DNA of 64,000 nucleotides from positions 124,001 through 188,000 of the forward strand of contig JAFSOA010000006.1 in NCBI GenBank assembly GCA_017447265.1, read 5' to 3'. Source of the DNA: Bacteroidales bacterium. GTDB taxonomy: Bacteria > Bacteroidota > Bacteroidia > Bacteroidales > UBA932. The notes below the pieces were generated by a model. That model searched no databases. It worked only from the letters and a program-made list of their open reading frames with translations, and was not told the origin of the DNA. The position numbers and the translations under genes were made by a program. Positions 34,584 to 43,139 of the stretch are shown here, piece by piece (position 1 is the stretch's first letter; every line of letters begins with the position of its first letter).

Positions 34584-35294
34584 TCAGTATCGTATTGAGA
34601 TTCCCGCGTGGAAGACATTCTGGTTGCCGGGAGCGATGCTGCGGTAGTGCCAACCGACAGTCAGGCCAAAGACCCTGTACCAGATGCCGGCGCTGATGCC
34701 CATGCGCCATCCTGCGTTCGCATACATATTATCGGTGTGTCGAGTACCACCGACAGGTGTATAGTCTGTTCCCTCTTCCAGATAGAGCGGTGAACCCGCA
34801 AGATACCGGTTGTGACGGATACCTGTGCCCACTCCAGGTGAGACAAAGAGGCCGGCCTTCCAGTCGCCGAATTCATGCATATAGCCGATGTTCAGCGAAG
34901 TGACCGACTCGGCAGCATGGGAACGAGCCCAGATCCAGGAAGCAGGTTTTCCGATAAAACTGCCATCTTGGCCGTAAACCGTTCCTTTCGCAAGCCGCTG
35001 GACGTCAAAAGAACGAGATAGGCCCCATGAGAAGACATGGCCGTTGCGCCAGGGGCGGAGACGAAAATCCACCAGATCCAATTCTCCGTACAAGCCGGAA
35101 GACCGGATCGGCGATTCCACGTTCCGGTAACTGTAACCTGCCTGGATACCGCCGAATGCTACGACGGACCACTTGGGCTTGACATTCTTTTTGGTGACAC
35201 CGAAGAGCGGTGCTTCGAAATTGAGTTTATTGTTTTGTGCGCTGGCAGACAGCGCGATCAAGGCAGCCAGCAGCGAAAGAAACACTTTTTTCAT
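34584..35294 (-). CDS. Exported beta-barrel-like protein, ECF operon gene 5
   Basis: 236 residues with a signal peptide cleaved after SASAQ near residue 20. The mature start NNKLNFEAPLFGV closely resembles that of the neighbouring 199-residue protein (KLNFEEPNFMV). The rest alternates in strands rich in Gly and aromatics (GLFVSPGVGTG, WHYRSIAP) and ends in an aromatic residue (ISIRY), as in small outer membrane barrels. Function unknown. It is the last gene of the sigma/anti-sigma cluster, 29 bases after the preceding gene. Confidence 0.65.
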   Translation of the reverse strand: MKKVFLSLLAALIALSASAQNNKLNFEAPLFGVTKKNVKPKWSVVAFGGIQAGYSYRNVESPIRSSGLYGELDLVDFRLRPWRNGHVFSWGLSRSFDVQRLAKGTVYGQDGSFIGKPASWIWARSHAAESVTSLNIGYMHEFGDWKAGLFVSPGVGTGIRHNRYLAGSPLYLEEGTDYTPVGGTRHTDNMYANAGWRMGISAGIWYRVFGLTVGWHYRSIAPGNQNVFHAGISIRY

Positions 35295-35323
35295 ATTGAC
35301 TAGGATACTGTTTTACAAATTAT

Positions 35324-35923
35324 TTATAACGCGATACCGATGTGGGCGCCGAAAGAAGGGCCGATCGTCGGGCCGAAGAAGATATTGGATTTACCCCATA
35401 GGCGGATGGAGAGGCCGGGTTGCCAAGAGAACCACCAGGTCCAGTCTCCTTGCTTCGGGGTATCCAAGGGATCGGATTTTGTGCTCTTGTAGATATACGA
35501 TCCACCACCCATTAAGTCACTATACAGCGAGAAACGGCGGCGTTTGTCGAACGGGAGATAGTGCCTGTGATACACATAGACGTTGATGCGATAGTCGCGC
35601 GCCGGGAATGCGTCGTAGTGCACGGAGCTTCTTCCGATACCCAAGCCGAAGACCTTGTTGGGACTGGTGCGGATGCCACCGGTCAGATCGAAAGAAGTCA
35701 TGTAAATCATAGGCGTGAAGCGCAGGCTGAATTCGGGCTTCCAGGCCTTTCGTCCTTCCGCGGAGAGATGAGCTTTGACGCTTTCAAAGTAAGTGGAGAC
35801 CATAAAGTTCGGCTCCTCGAAATTCAGTTTATCGCTGGCCACGGTCGTGGTCGTGTCCGCATTTTGCGCAGCAGCCGACAGGATCGTCAATACAGCCGAT
35901 ATGACAAGGATGATGTGTTTCAT
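35324..35923 (-). CDS. Exported beta-barrel-like protein, ECF operon gene 4
   Basis: 199 residues, signal peptide ending near AAAQNAD (residue 20). Paralogue of the next gene by its KLNFEEP opening and its Gly/aromatic strand pattern; the C-terminus is GPTIGPSFGAHIGIAL. Probably an outer membrane protein of about eight strands. The ATG overlaps the stop of the preceding 152-residue gene by four bases. Function unknown; context implies it is a target or sensor of the ECF system. Confidence 0.6.
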   Translation of the reverse strand: MKHIILVISAVLTILSAAAQNADTTTTVASDKLNFEEPNFMVSTYFESVKAHLSAEGRKAWKPEFSLRFTPMIYMTSFDLTGGIRTSPNKVFGLGIGRSSVHYDAFPARDYRINVYVYHRHYLPFDKRRRFSLYSDLMGGGSYIYKSTKSDPLDTPKQGDWTWWFSWQPGLSIRLWGKSNIFFGPTIGPSFGAHIGIAL

Positions 35924-36378
35924 TTTTTGTCCACCTCCTGTTTTTCAAACATCGAATGCAGATCCTCCAGCGTGGCCGATCCTTCCAGGTAGAGGATGGT
36001 GATCTTCCAGATAAACCCTTCTGGCCGGGCCTGGTAGCAGAGATAGCGGTTGATCTTCCGGTCCGGTTGGAGTGTGATCAGCGCATAGATCAGCAACGCG
36101 CCGTCTTTTTCTGTCTCGCACGAAACGGCGGTTTCGGCATCTGCGGCCACCAATGCCGCCACCTTCAGGGCCGTGGCCGTATCTGCCCGGAAGGAAATCC
36201 CTCGGTAATAATCCAGTTTGTAAGTGGCCATGCCGCCGCCACGAACCTCTGTCGTGACCATCCGCTCGGTAGGGACCACTTTCCCCCGGAAAACGGGGTA
36301 AGTGTTTAGGCCCCGCTGGGCGAAGGCCGTACCGCCAAGCAGAAGCAGCATCACAAAGAAAAGTATTGTCTTTTTCAT
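35920..36378 (-). CDS. Small exported protein, ECF operon gene 3
   Basis: 152 residues with a signal peptide cleaved after GTAFAQ (about residue 21). No catalytic motif recognised. The central part has a mixed alpha/beta look (ADTATALKVAALVAADAETAVSC, YLCYQARPEGFIW). Four-base ATGA overlaps with both neighbours tie it to the anti-sigma and barrel genes. It may act in the periplasm between the anti-sigma factor and the barrel proteins, but this is only inference. Confidence 0.6.
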   Translation of the reverse strand: MKKTILFFVMLLLLGGTAFAQRGLNTYPVFRGKVVPTERMVTTEVRGGGMATYKLDYYRGISFRADTATALKVAALVAADAETAVSCETEKDGALLIYALITLQPDRKINRYLCYQARPEGFIWKITILYLEGSATLEDLHSMFEKQEVDKK

Positions 36379-36797
36379 CGCTGGAACATTTCTAGTAATT
36401 GAATCTCGGCAGGTGTGTCACCCGCGAAGAAATCGGACAGCGAAGCCGCCACGGACGCCATGATCGCCTCGCTGTCATTGGATTGCACGCCGTATGCATA
36501 GCTGACGCAGCGTTCATCGGTGCGCTGTGCTGGGCGGAAATGGAGGCTCAGGCTGACGGCCAGTACTGCCACGATGCTCGCGGCCGCGGCCGTCCAGGAG
36601 TAGATGCGCATGGCCCGCTGCTTGCGGGCCTTCTGCTCCCGGCCAATAGACAGGTAACCGAGCACGCCCCGGAGTTCCGTGAAATCCGGATCGTCCACCC
36701 GTGCTGCATACAGAGCCAGATCCCGCTCCTCTTCCGGCGTGGTCTCCGCCTCCCAGTAGCGCTGCAGCAGGGCTGTGTATTTATCTTTATCGGTCAT
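36375..36797 (-). CDS. Putative anti-sigma factor, single membrane helix
   Basis: 140 residues. The N-terminal ~60 residues are cytoplasmic and helical (YTALLQRYWEAETTPEEERDLALYA), as in zinc-free anti-sigma domains of Bacteroidota. One membrane helix lies at about 64-86 (YSWTAAAASIVAVLAVSLSL), with a short periplasmic tail. It begins within the last codons of the sigma factor gene (11-base overlap), the classic layout of a sigma/anti-sigma pair. No FecR domain is present. Confidence 0.7.
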   Translation of the reverse strand: MTDKDKYTALLQRYWEAETTPEEERDLALYAARVDDPDFTELRGVLGYLSIGREQKARKQRAMRIYSWTAAAASIVAVLAVSLSLHFRPAQRTDERCVSYAYGVQSNDSEAIMASVAASLSDFFAGDTPAEIQLLEMFQR

Positions 36798-37278
36798 CTT
36801 TCAAAGCGTTTTTCAAGGTTTCTCTCAGTGTTTTCCGGGCGCGGGAGAGTTGCATTCGCACAGCCGCTGGCTCCATCTTCAATTCTTTTGCAATCTCCTC
36901 CAGTGTTCGACCACCATATTCTTTCTCCTCCAGTATGTATCGTTGTGTTTCTGTTAGTTCTGTTTGAATTTTCCGATTCATTTCGGCGTAAGCCTTTTCT
37001 CTGTCTGTGGGATCGGGGCTGTCATCCACGAAATCCTTCTCCAGCGGAACTGTCCGCGCTCGTCGTCGCTCGTTGAGACTTGCATTCCGGACTGTCCGGG
37101 CCAGCAGCGCTTCAGCCTCCTTCTCCGATCCGATCGGATACTGCCGTCGCCAGAGCCGCACGAAGCTGTCCTGCAGGACATCTTCCGCCCCGCCGGGATC
37201 CGGCAGCATCCCGCCGGAGATCCCTTTCAGCTTCTGCCGAAGCCGCACGAATGCATCAGTCAGATAATCTTTCGCCAT
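36787..37278 (-). CDS. ECF-type RNA polymerase sigma factor
   Basis: 163 residues. A short region 2 (DVLQDSFVRLWRRQYP, LLARTVRNASLNERRR) and a clear region 4 (LTETQRYILEEKEYGGRTLEEIA, MEPAAVRMQLSRARKTL) are present. It heads a five-gene operon with an anti-sigma factor and three exported proteins. The region-4 target promoter should include its own upstream region, but no repeat of a recognisable ECF -35 motif was found by eye. Confidence 0.88.
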   Translation of the reverse strand: MAKDYLTDAFVRLRQKLKGISGGMLPDPGGAEDVLQDSFVRLWRRQYPIGSEKEAEALLARTVRNASLNERRRARTVPLEKDFVDDSPDPTDREKAYAEMNRKIQTELTETQRYILEEKEYGGRTLEEIAKELKMEPAAVRMQLSRARKTLRETLKNALKDDR

Positions 37279-37545
37279 TCTACTTATATAACACGCGAAG
37301 GTCGGAAATGTAACAGCAATTCAGCAATAAGTAGATGCAAAACAAGGGATCATCGTTGCGTCGTAGCTGATCAACCCGAAATTCGTTGTCCGGGATCATT
37401 GTCGCTACATGTCATATGACGGTGTTCTGTCTGCTCAACGGGGCCATGATGGCGGGGTTGTCCAGAGAGGCCGCTGCTACAAGTTATTGCAGCAGGTAAT
37501 GGTATGGGCAACTATTATCGGGTTGCCGTCGTCCACGCCGGAATC
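37279..37545. other. Intergenic stretch without recognised genes
   Basis: 267 bases between the ECF sigma operon and the PIN toxin remnant. No convincing open frame, tRNA or terminator was seen. It must hold the sigma operon promoter; the A/T-rich ACTTATATAA just before the sigma gene is a possible part. It may also include decayed 3' sequence of the toxin gene. Confidence 0.5.
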
Positions 37546-37885
37546 TCAATCCGGTATTAATCTGCCGGCTCTTGCTTCGTAAAAGACGAGATCTTTGGGA
37601 TCGGGGAAAGATTCGTCGGCGTCAGGCGTCCTTTCGAGGTTCAGGCCATAGTTAGTAATGGCCGATAACGCTGTACCGATATCTTGTGGATTCAAATGAA
37701 ATTTCTCCCGGAAGAGTACTTCCCTGATACTCTTCGATGATTTCGTCGTTAAAGACTGGGGTGATGTCTCCAGAAAAGACATTTGCCAGCACTGTCAACG
37801 GAACGGTACCCGGATGCTTGGAAATCAAAGCAGATACGATGACATTCGTATCAACGACTGCGTAAATCTTAGTGCCCTTTTTCAT
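37546..37885 (-). pseudogene. Frameshifted and truncated PIN-domain toxin
   Basis: The first frame starts MKKGTKIYAVVDTNVIVSALIS, the PIN N-terminus with its first catalytic Asp, and runs to FNDEIIEEY. There one extra base in the CTGATA stretch (37724-37729) throws it out of frame. The correct continuation, REVLFREKFHLNPQDIG and then PDPKDLVFYEA with the later acidic residues, lies in the adjacent frame. The end (RAGRLIPD) replaces the usual last strand. It overlaps the upstream RelB-like antitoxin by 17 bases. Both the frameshift and the altered end point to an inactive toxin. Confidence 0.8.
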
Positions 37886-38162
37886 CTCTCACCGCATTGA
37901 TCTCCTCGTTAATCTCCTCCAAACTCATATCTGCGGCTTCAGATGCAAGCGCATTTTCCCGCATCCGCAAGAAGGCTGCCCAGCCTTGACGACGGATGTC
38001 AGCTTCAGAATCGGCCTTGATCTCAAAGGGAATCCTGCGTTCCCTGACCACGGCCTTCATGAACAGATTCATGGCTGCGCTGTTGCTCAGCCCGAATTCA
38101 TCGCATAGGATATCAAAACTCTTCTTGAGTTGTTCGTCCACTCGTATGGTCATAGAAGTCAT
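37869..38162 (-). CDS. RelB/DinJ-family antitoxin
   Basis: 97 residues. The N-terminus MTIRVDEQLKKSFDILCDEFGLSNSAAMNLFMKA is the ribbon-helix-helix DNA-binding domain of the RelB/DinJ group. The C-terminal tail, which would bind the toxin, is acidic. It precedes a PIN-type toxin rather than the usual RelE fold and overlaps it. Since the toxin is broken, the antitoxin survives alone. An inverted repeat over its promoter suggests autoregulation. Confidence 0.85.
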   Translation of the reverse strand: MTSMTIRVDEQLKKSFDILCDEFGLSNSAAMNLFMKAVVRERRIPFEIKADSEADIRRQGWAAFLRMRENALASEAADMSLEEINEEINAVRDEKGH

Positions 38163-38188
38163 ATGGCGATCATAATTTCATAAAATGT

Positions 38189-38207
38189 ATTGCAAATATA
38201 ATGCAAT
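38189..38207 (-). promoter_or_regulatory. Antitoxin promoter with overlapping palindromic operator
   Basis: ATTGCA (38189-38194) and TGCAAT (38202-38207) form an inverted repeat around the minus-strand -7 element TATATTTG (38200-38193). A ribbon-helix-helix antitoxin bound here would block its own promoter. Confidence 0.6.
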
Positions 38208-38259
38208 AATAAATACAATTGAAAATAATTTTTCAAACTTGTTTATCAAAATTATTTCG

Positions 38260-38267
38260 TAACTTTG
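38260..38267 (+). promoter_or_regulatory. -7 promoter element of the PASTA gene
   Basis: TAACTTTG seven bases before the ATG, with TTG at 38239-38241 as a possible -33. The transcript would be nearly leaderless. Confidence 0.6.
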
Positions 38268-38274
38268 TCGGGTT

Positions 38275-39072
38275 ATGGAAGTAGACCAGAACAATAAACC
38301 GATCGGACGCTGGATCATCAGGAATCTGGTGCTGGCAGTGGCGCTCATGATCGCCCTGCTCGTCATCACCCAGCTGAGCCTCAAGGCCATCACCCGGCAC
38401 AACCAGGTCATCGTCGTACCCGACTTCACCGACCTGTCGGTCTCCGATGCCCAGATCGTGGCCAAACGTTACCATATCCGCACTGAAGTCACCGACTCCG
38501 TGTATGTGAAACGGATGGAGAAGGGACACGTGTTCTCCCAGAACCCCGCTCCCGGCAGCCAGGTGAAGAAAAACCGCAACATCAAGCTCACCATCAACGC
38601 GCACAGCACCAAGATGGTGAAGATGCCCAACCTCGTGGGCTATTCGCTGCGCCAGGCCAAGACCGAGATCCTGGCCAGCGGCCTGACCGTGGGACGGCTG
38701 ATGTATCGCGAAGACCTGGCCACCAACAACGTGCTCGACCAGTTCATTGCCGGCCGCTATGTGGCCCCCGGCACTGAAATCGAGGCCGAGAGCCCCGTCG
38801 ACCTGCTGCTGGGCCTCTCCCCCGATGAAAGCAATACCTACGTCCCCTATCTGGTGGGCTTCTCCCTGCCGGTGGCCAAGGACAACCTCTTTGAGAACTC
38901 CCTCAATCTGGGCAACGTCACCTACGACGAGACTGTCCAGAACTACCAGGATACGCTCCGCGCCGTGGTCTATCACCAGAACCCGTCTTACAGCGCCGGC
39001 TCCCCGGTGCGCATGGGCACCACCATCCATCTCAAGCTGACCACCAGCCAGGCCAAGATCGCCACCCGATGA
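38275..39072 (+). CDS. Membrane-anchored PASTA domain protein
   Basis: 265 residues. A short cytoplasmic N-terminus, one membrane helix at about 16-37 (LVLAVALMIALLVITQLSL), then three PASTA repeats outside, each with the form VPDFTDLSVSDAQ, MPNLVGYSLRQAK or VPYLVGFSLPVAK. There is no kinase domain, as usual for this Bacteroidota family. PASTA domains bind peptidoglycan fragments or beta-lactams in other proteins. Its stop overlaps the rluD start by four bases, a conserved arrangement in the group. Confidence 0.9.
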   Translation: MEVDQNNKPIGRWIIRNLVLAVALMIALLVITQLSLKAITRHNQVIVVPDFTDLSVSDAQIVAKRYHIRTEVTDSVYVKRMEKGHVFSQNPAPGSQVKKNRNIKLTINAHSTKMVKMPNLVGYSLRQAKTEILASGLTVGRLMYREDLATNNVLDQFIAGRYVAPGTEIEAESPVDLLLGLSPDESNTYVPYLVGFSLPVAKDNLFENSLNLGNVTYDETVQNYQDTLRAVVYHQNPSYSAGSPVRMGTTIHLKLTTSQAKIATR

Positions 39073-40145
39073 GCGAAGACCTGCAGCTTGACCTCGCACC
39101 CGACATCCTGTCCGAAGACGAAGAACAGCAGGAGATGTTCGAGCATTTCCGCCTGGTCGCCGACAGCGGACAGGCGCAGCTGCGCGTCGACAAATTCCTG
39201 GCCGACCACCTGAAAGACACCTCGCGGCACCGCGTGCAACTCGCCATCGACGCCGAATACGTGCGCGTCAACGACCGCGTGGTCAAGGCCAATTACAAAG
39301 TCAAGCCGCTCGACGTCATCACGCTGATGATGCCCTACCGGCGCCGCGGCATCGAGATCAAGCCCGAGCCCATCCCGCTCGACATCGTCTATGAAGACGA
39401 CGACCTGATGGTCATCAACAAGCCCGCCGGCCTCGTGGTCCATCCGGGGCACGGCAATTATTCCGGGACGCTGGTCAACGCCCTGGCGTATTATCTGGGC
39501 GTCCATCCCGACCCCGAAGGAGACGAGCGCATGGGCATGCTCGTGCACCGCATCGACAAGGACACCTCGGGACTGCTGGTCGTGGCCAAGGACGACGCGG
39601 CCCAGATTGAACTTGCCCGCCAGTTCTTCCACCACACGATCGAGCGCCGCTACTGGGCTCTGGTCTGGGGCAACATCGCCGACGACGAGGGTACCATCGA
39701 CGCGCCCATCGGCCGGGATCCCAACGACCGGCTCCGCTTCCGCGTCTGCGCCGAAGAGACGCAGGGCAAGCACGCCGTCACGCATTTCCGCGTGCTGGAA
39801 CGCTTCGGCTATGTCACGCTGGTGGAATGCGTACTGGAAACGGGCCGTACCCATCAGATCCGCGTCCACATGAACCACATCGGGCATCCCCTCTTCAACG
39901 ACGCCCGCTACGGCGGCGACCGCATCCTCAAGGGGACCCTCTACACCAAATACAAGCAGTTTATCGACAACTGCTTCGCGCTCTGCCCGCGCCAGGCCCT
40001 GCACGCCAAGACGCTGGGCTTCGTACACCCCCGCACAAAAAAAGAGATCTCGTTTGACAGCGAGATCCCTTCTGATATGTCCGCCCTTCTGGAGAAGTGG
40101 CGCCGTTATGCGGGTTCCAATGTATTAGAAGAAGAGGACGATTAG
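39069..40145 (+). CDS. rluD: 23S rRNA pseudouridine synthase RluD-type
   Basis: 358 residues: an S4 RNA-binding domain (about 38-100, RVDKFLADHLKDTSRHRVQLAI) followed by the RluA/RluD catalytic domain. The catalytic Asp is in HRIDKDTSGLLV near 160, and the TGRTHQIRVH motif lies near 258. It converts specific uridines of 23S rRNA to pseudouridine. It is coupled to the PASTA gene at its start, and its stop codon overlaps that of the convergent barrel gene by two bases. Confidence 0.93.
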   Translation: MSEDLQLDLAPDILSEDEEQQEMFEHFRLVADSGQAQLRVDKFLADHLKDTSRHRVQLAIDAEYVRVNDRVVKANYKVKPLDVITLMMPYRRRGIEIKPEPIPLDIVYEDDDLMVINKPAGLVVHPGHGNYSGTLVNALAYYLGVHPDPEGDERMGMLVHRIDKDTSGLLVVAKDDAAQIELARQFFHHTIERRYWALVWGNIADDEGTIDAPIGRDPNDRLRFRVCAEETQGKHAVTHFRVLERFGYVTLVECVLETGRTHQIRVHMNHIGHPLFNDARYGGDRILKGTLYTKYKQFIDNCFALCPRQALHAKTLGFVHPRTKKEISFDSEIPSDMSALLEKWRRYAGSNVLEEEDD

Positions 40146-43048
40146 AATCTTCTTCCGCCACCCCAGCCACCAGGACCACGACCGGGGCCGCCGGGGCCGC
40201 GCATGCCGCTGCGCTGGCCGCCGAAGGTACCGAAGCGATAGGTCAGGCTCAGCATGATGTAGCGCCCGAGGGTGTTGTTGCGGGTATCCAGGGTGTAGTT
40301 GTCACGCTGCTGGCGATAGGTGTTCTTCGACTGGTTCAGGATGTCGTAGGCCTTGAGCGAAAGCGTAAACTGGTTCTTGAAGAGCTGCTTGCTGATCTCG
40401 GCATTCCAGACGAGGGTCGGATCGTTGTAATTCGCGTTGTAGCCGTTATAGAAGGTATAGCGCGCGTCGGTCGAGATGTTCAGGATGTTCGGAATCTTGG
40501 CCATGAAGCGAGCCTGCACATTGCTCGTGAAAGTCGGCTTCACGTTCTTCGAGGTGATGGAGTACCAGGTCTGGGAGTAGCGCGTGCCGCCGCCCAGCGA
40601 AGTCTCGAAAATGTCGTCACGGTAAGTCAGGCGCAGGTTCTCGCCCGCCGACACGGTCCGGTAGGTATTCTGCGTGTAGTTGGCCAGATCGAGATAGGAA
40701 TCCGGATCGCTGCTGTCGATGTTCTCGTTGCCCACCAGCGAGACGCCCGTATTGAAGTTGGCATTGGTGAACGACATGATCGAGAAGCGGCTCTTGGCGA
40801 TCGGCGAGTTGAACATCATGAAGAACCGGGACGACCAGGCGCCCTTGTTGTTGTTCATCGGTACGGTGTATTGCACGCCGGACGCATCGTTCCAGCTGGC
40901 GTTCACGATGTTGTTCGTGCTGAGATTGACGTTCAGGTTGACGTTGAACGAGGCGTAGGTCTTCGTGTTCGTGGAGTTGTACATCACGTTCATGTTGTGC
41001 GAGAACGAAGGGTTCAGGTTCAGGTTGCCGAGGGTCACGCGCTGCGGGTTGGAGTTGTCGGGCACGGGCATCATCTGCGTCAGGCTCGGCTGTGTCGAAT
41101 TGCCGCGGTAGTTGATGCGGAGCATCTGCGCATCGCTGAAGTTGTAGTCGAAGCGGGCGTTCGGCGACCAGTTGAGCACCTTGAGCGTCAGCGTGGTATC
41201 GACGGTTCCATTGGCCGTATGGTTGATGGTCTTCTGCGGCTGGATGCTGGCACCGATGGTGAAGTTGTATTTCTCTTCCTGCTTGCGGAAGTTGATGCCG
41301 GCGTTCTGGCGGTGCACCTCGTTGGTGATGCGGCTGCTGTAGAGCGGGTCGAGCACCGTATAGTTGCCGGCGGCATCCTTGTCGAAGGTTTCCTTATTGG
41401 AGATTCTGTACGTATAGTTATACATGTAGTTGGCCTCAATGTAGAAGTTCTTGCCCAGCGGCTCGGTGTAGGACACACGGCCATTGGCGCCCTGCGTCTG
41501 CGACTTGGTGTCGTACATCTGGTCGACGACGGTCGTCGTGACGCCGGCGGGGAGGTCTTCATACCAGTTCTGGACCCGGGTCGTCGACTGGTTGTAACCT
41601 TCCATGTCGCTGTTGTTGAAATTGTAGCGGGCGTTGACCGAAATGGTGCGGCCGGGCTTGCCCAGGCGCTGGCGCCACAGCAGGCGGCCGTTGGCGCTCT
41701 GGTTGTGGCTGTCGCCGAAGGACTTGCTTTCACCGTCATTCACTTTCCGGATGATACCGCCTGTCTGCCGGTCGGTGGAGAAGGTGCTGACTTCTTCAAA
41801 ATCGCCCCAGCCCACGTTGAAGTTTGGCTCGAAGAGCAGCGAAGTGTTCTCTGAAATCTTCCAGTCGGCCCGGACGCCGGCGCGCACGCCCCAGGTGCTG
41901 GTGCGGTCGTAGCCGTCGTTGTCGGCAATCAGGGTGGAGCCGCTCTTCTCTTCGGTTTCACGGTGGGTCTTTTCTTCCACATAGCGTTCGTTGCCGTTGA
42001 ACATGGCGTTTCCCGTAATCTCGGACTTGTTCTTCCAGGTGTAGCCGCCGTTGAAGCCGGCCATGTAGGAGCTGGAAATGCCGTTGCCTCCCCAGCCGCC
42101 GCCCATGCCGCCCATGCCGCCACGCATGCCGCCACCGCGCATGCCGCTCATGGAACTGGCCGCCATGTCGTTGAAGCCACGGTTGTTCGTATTGTTGGCG
42201 TTGCCGATGAAGGCGAGCTGGGCCTTTTCGGTGAAGTTGGCCACCATAGCGGCGCCCTGATAGCGGAAGTCGTTGACTGCGCTCTTGCCCTGGACGTCAT
42301 ATCCGCCGCCGCCCATCACGTTGCCGAACCAGCCGTTCATCATGCCCTTCTTGACACCCAGGTCGAGGATGGTCTCCTCTTCACCGTCGTCAATACCCGT
42401 GAACTGAGCCTGCTCAGACTTCTCGTCGATGACGCTGATGCTCTCGATGATATTGGCGGGCAGGTTCTTGCTGGCGATTGAGGGATCGTCGAGGAAGAAC
42501 TGTTTGCCATCGACCTTGATCTTGCTGATCGTCTTGCCGTTGGCCGTGATCGTACCGTCGGAATTGACCTCCACGCCGGGAAGTTTCTTCAGCAGGTCCT
42601 CGAGCACGTCGTTGTCGCCCGACTTGATGAGGGTCACGTTGTGGGTGATGGTATCTTTCTTGACAATCAGCGGGTTGCCGACATCCGACACCGTGGCGCC
42701 CTTGAGGAAGTTGGCCTCGACGGCCATCTGCTTGGTGCCCAGGTCCGTATCCTTGTTGATCGTAATCACTTCCTCGTAGGTCTCATAGCCCATGAGGATG
42801 GCGGCCACTTTGTACTTGCCGGCCGGAATTCCCTTGATCTCGGCAGCGCCCTGATCGTCGCTCTGGGTGTACTTGAGCACGTCGGTCTTGCCGTCGGGCG
42901 TCAGGGCCACCGTCGCGTAACCCACCGGTTCGCCGTTCGTCTTGTCCTGGAGTTTAATTTTCAGTGAATAGTTCTGGGCCTGCACATTCAAGGCCCCGCA
43001 TGCGATGAGCAGCATCAGAAGGGCTGCCCGGAAGAGACGGTATTTCAT
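40142..43048 (-). CDS. TonB-dependent receptor-like outer membrane beta-barrel protein
   Basis: 968 residues from the ATG giving MKYRLFRAALL, with a signal peptide ending near NVQAQ. Order: carboxypeptidase-regulatory-like beta-sandwich (about 25-105), plug-like domain (GDNDVLEDLLKKLPGVEVNSDG near 140), a Gly/Met-rich patch (GMRGGGMRGGMGGMGGGW) and a large C-terminal barrel of the OMP_b-brl_3 type. The tail is again rich in Gly, Pro and Arg (GPGGPGRGPGGWGGGRR). It is probably an importer or an exporter/adhesin; no SusD partner is next to it. An earlier in-frame ATG six codons upstream is possible. Confidence 0.82.
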   Translation of the reverse strand: MKYRLFRAALLMLLIACGALNVQAQNYSLKIKLQDKTNGEPVGYATVALTPDGKTDVLKYTQSDDQGAAEIKGIPAGKYKVAAILMGYETYEEVITINKDTDLGTKQMAVEANFLKGATVSDVGNPLIVKKDTITHNVTLIKSGDNDVLEDLLKKLPGVEVNSDGTITANGKTISKIKVDGKQFFLDDPSIASKNLPANIIESISVIDEKSEQAQFTGIDDGEEETILDLGVKKGMMNGWFGNVMGGGGYDVQGKSAVNDFRYQGAAMVANFTEKAQLAFIGNANNTNNRGFNDMAASSMSGMRGGGMRGGMGGMGGGWGGNGISSSYMAGFNGGYTWKNKSEITGNAMFNGNERYVEEKTHRETEEKSGSTLIADNDGYDRTSTWGVRAGVRADWKISENTSLLFEPNFNVGWGDFEEVSTFSTDRQTGGIIRKVNDGESKSFGDSHNQSANGRLLWRQRLGKPGRTISVNARYNFNNSDMEGYNQSTTRVQNWYEDLPAGVTTTVVDQMYDTKSQTQGANGRVSYTEPLGKNFYIEANYMYNYTYRISNKETFDKDAAGNYTVLDPLYSSRITNEVHRQNAGINFRKQEEKYNFTIGASIQPQKTINHTANGTVDTTLTLKVLNWSPNARFDYNFSDAQMLRINYRGNSTQPSLTQMMPVPDNSNPQRVTLGNLNLNPSFSHNMNVMYNSTNTKTYASFNVNLNVNLSTNNIVNASWNDASGVQYTVPMNNNKGAWSSRFFMMFNSPIAKSRFSIMSFTNANFNTGVSLVGNENIDSSDPDSYLDLANYTQNTYRTVSAGENLRLTYRDDIFETSLGGGTRYSQTWYSITSKNVKPTFTSNVQARFMAKIPNILNISTDARYTFYNGYNANYNDPTLVWNAEISKQLFKNQFTLSLKAYDILNQSKNTYRQQRDNYTLDTRNNTLGRYIMLSLTYRFGTFGGQRSGMRGPGGPGRGPGGWGGGRRF

Positions 43049-43139
43049 AAAAAAAGTAGTATCCATCAAAAGGTAACGCTTCTTAGACTGAACGAAGGAT
43101 AAAAAGTTACATCGTCCTTGCAGAAAACGTTCATTTTTT

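Noticed and set aside
37279..37545. Possible tRNA or small RNA in the gap before the PIN remnant
   Set aside because: No cloverleaf or T-arm motif, and no promoter/terminator pair could be identified.
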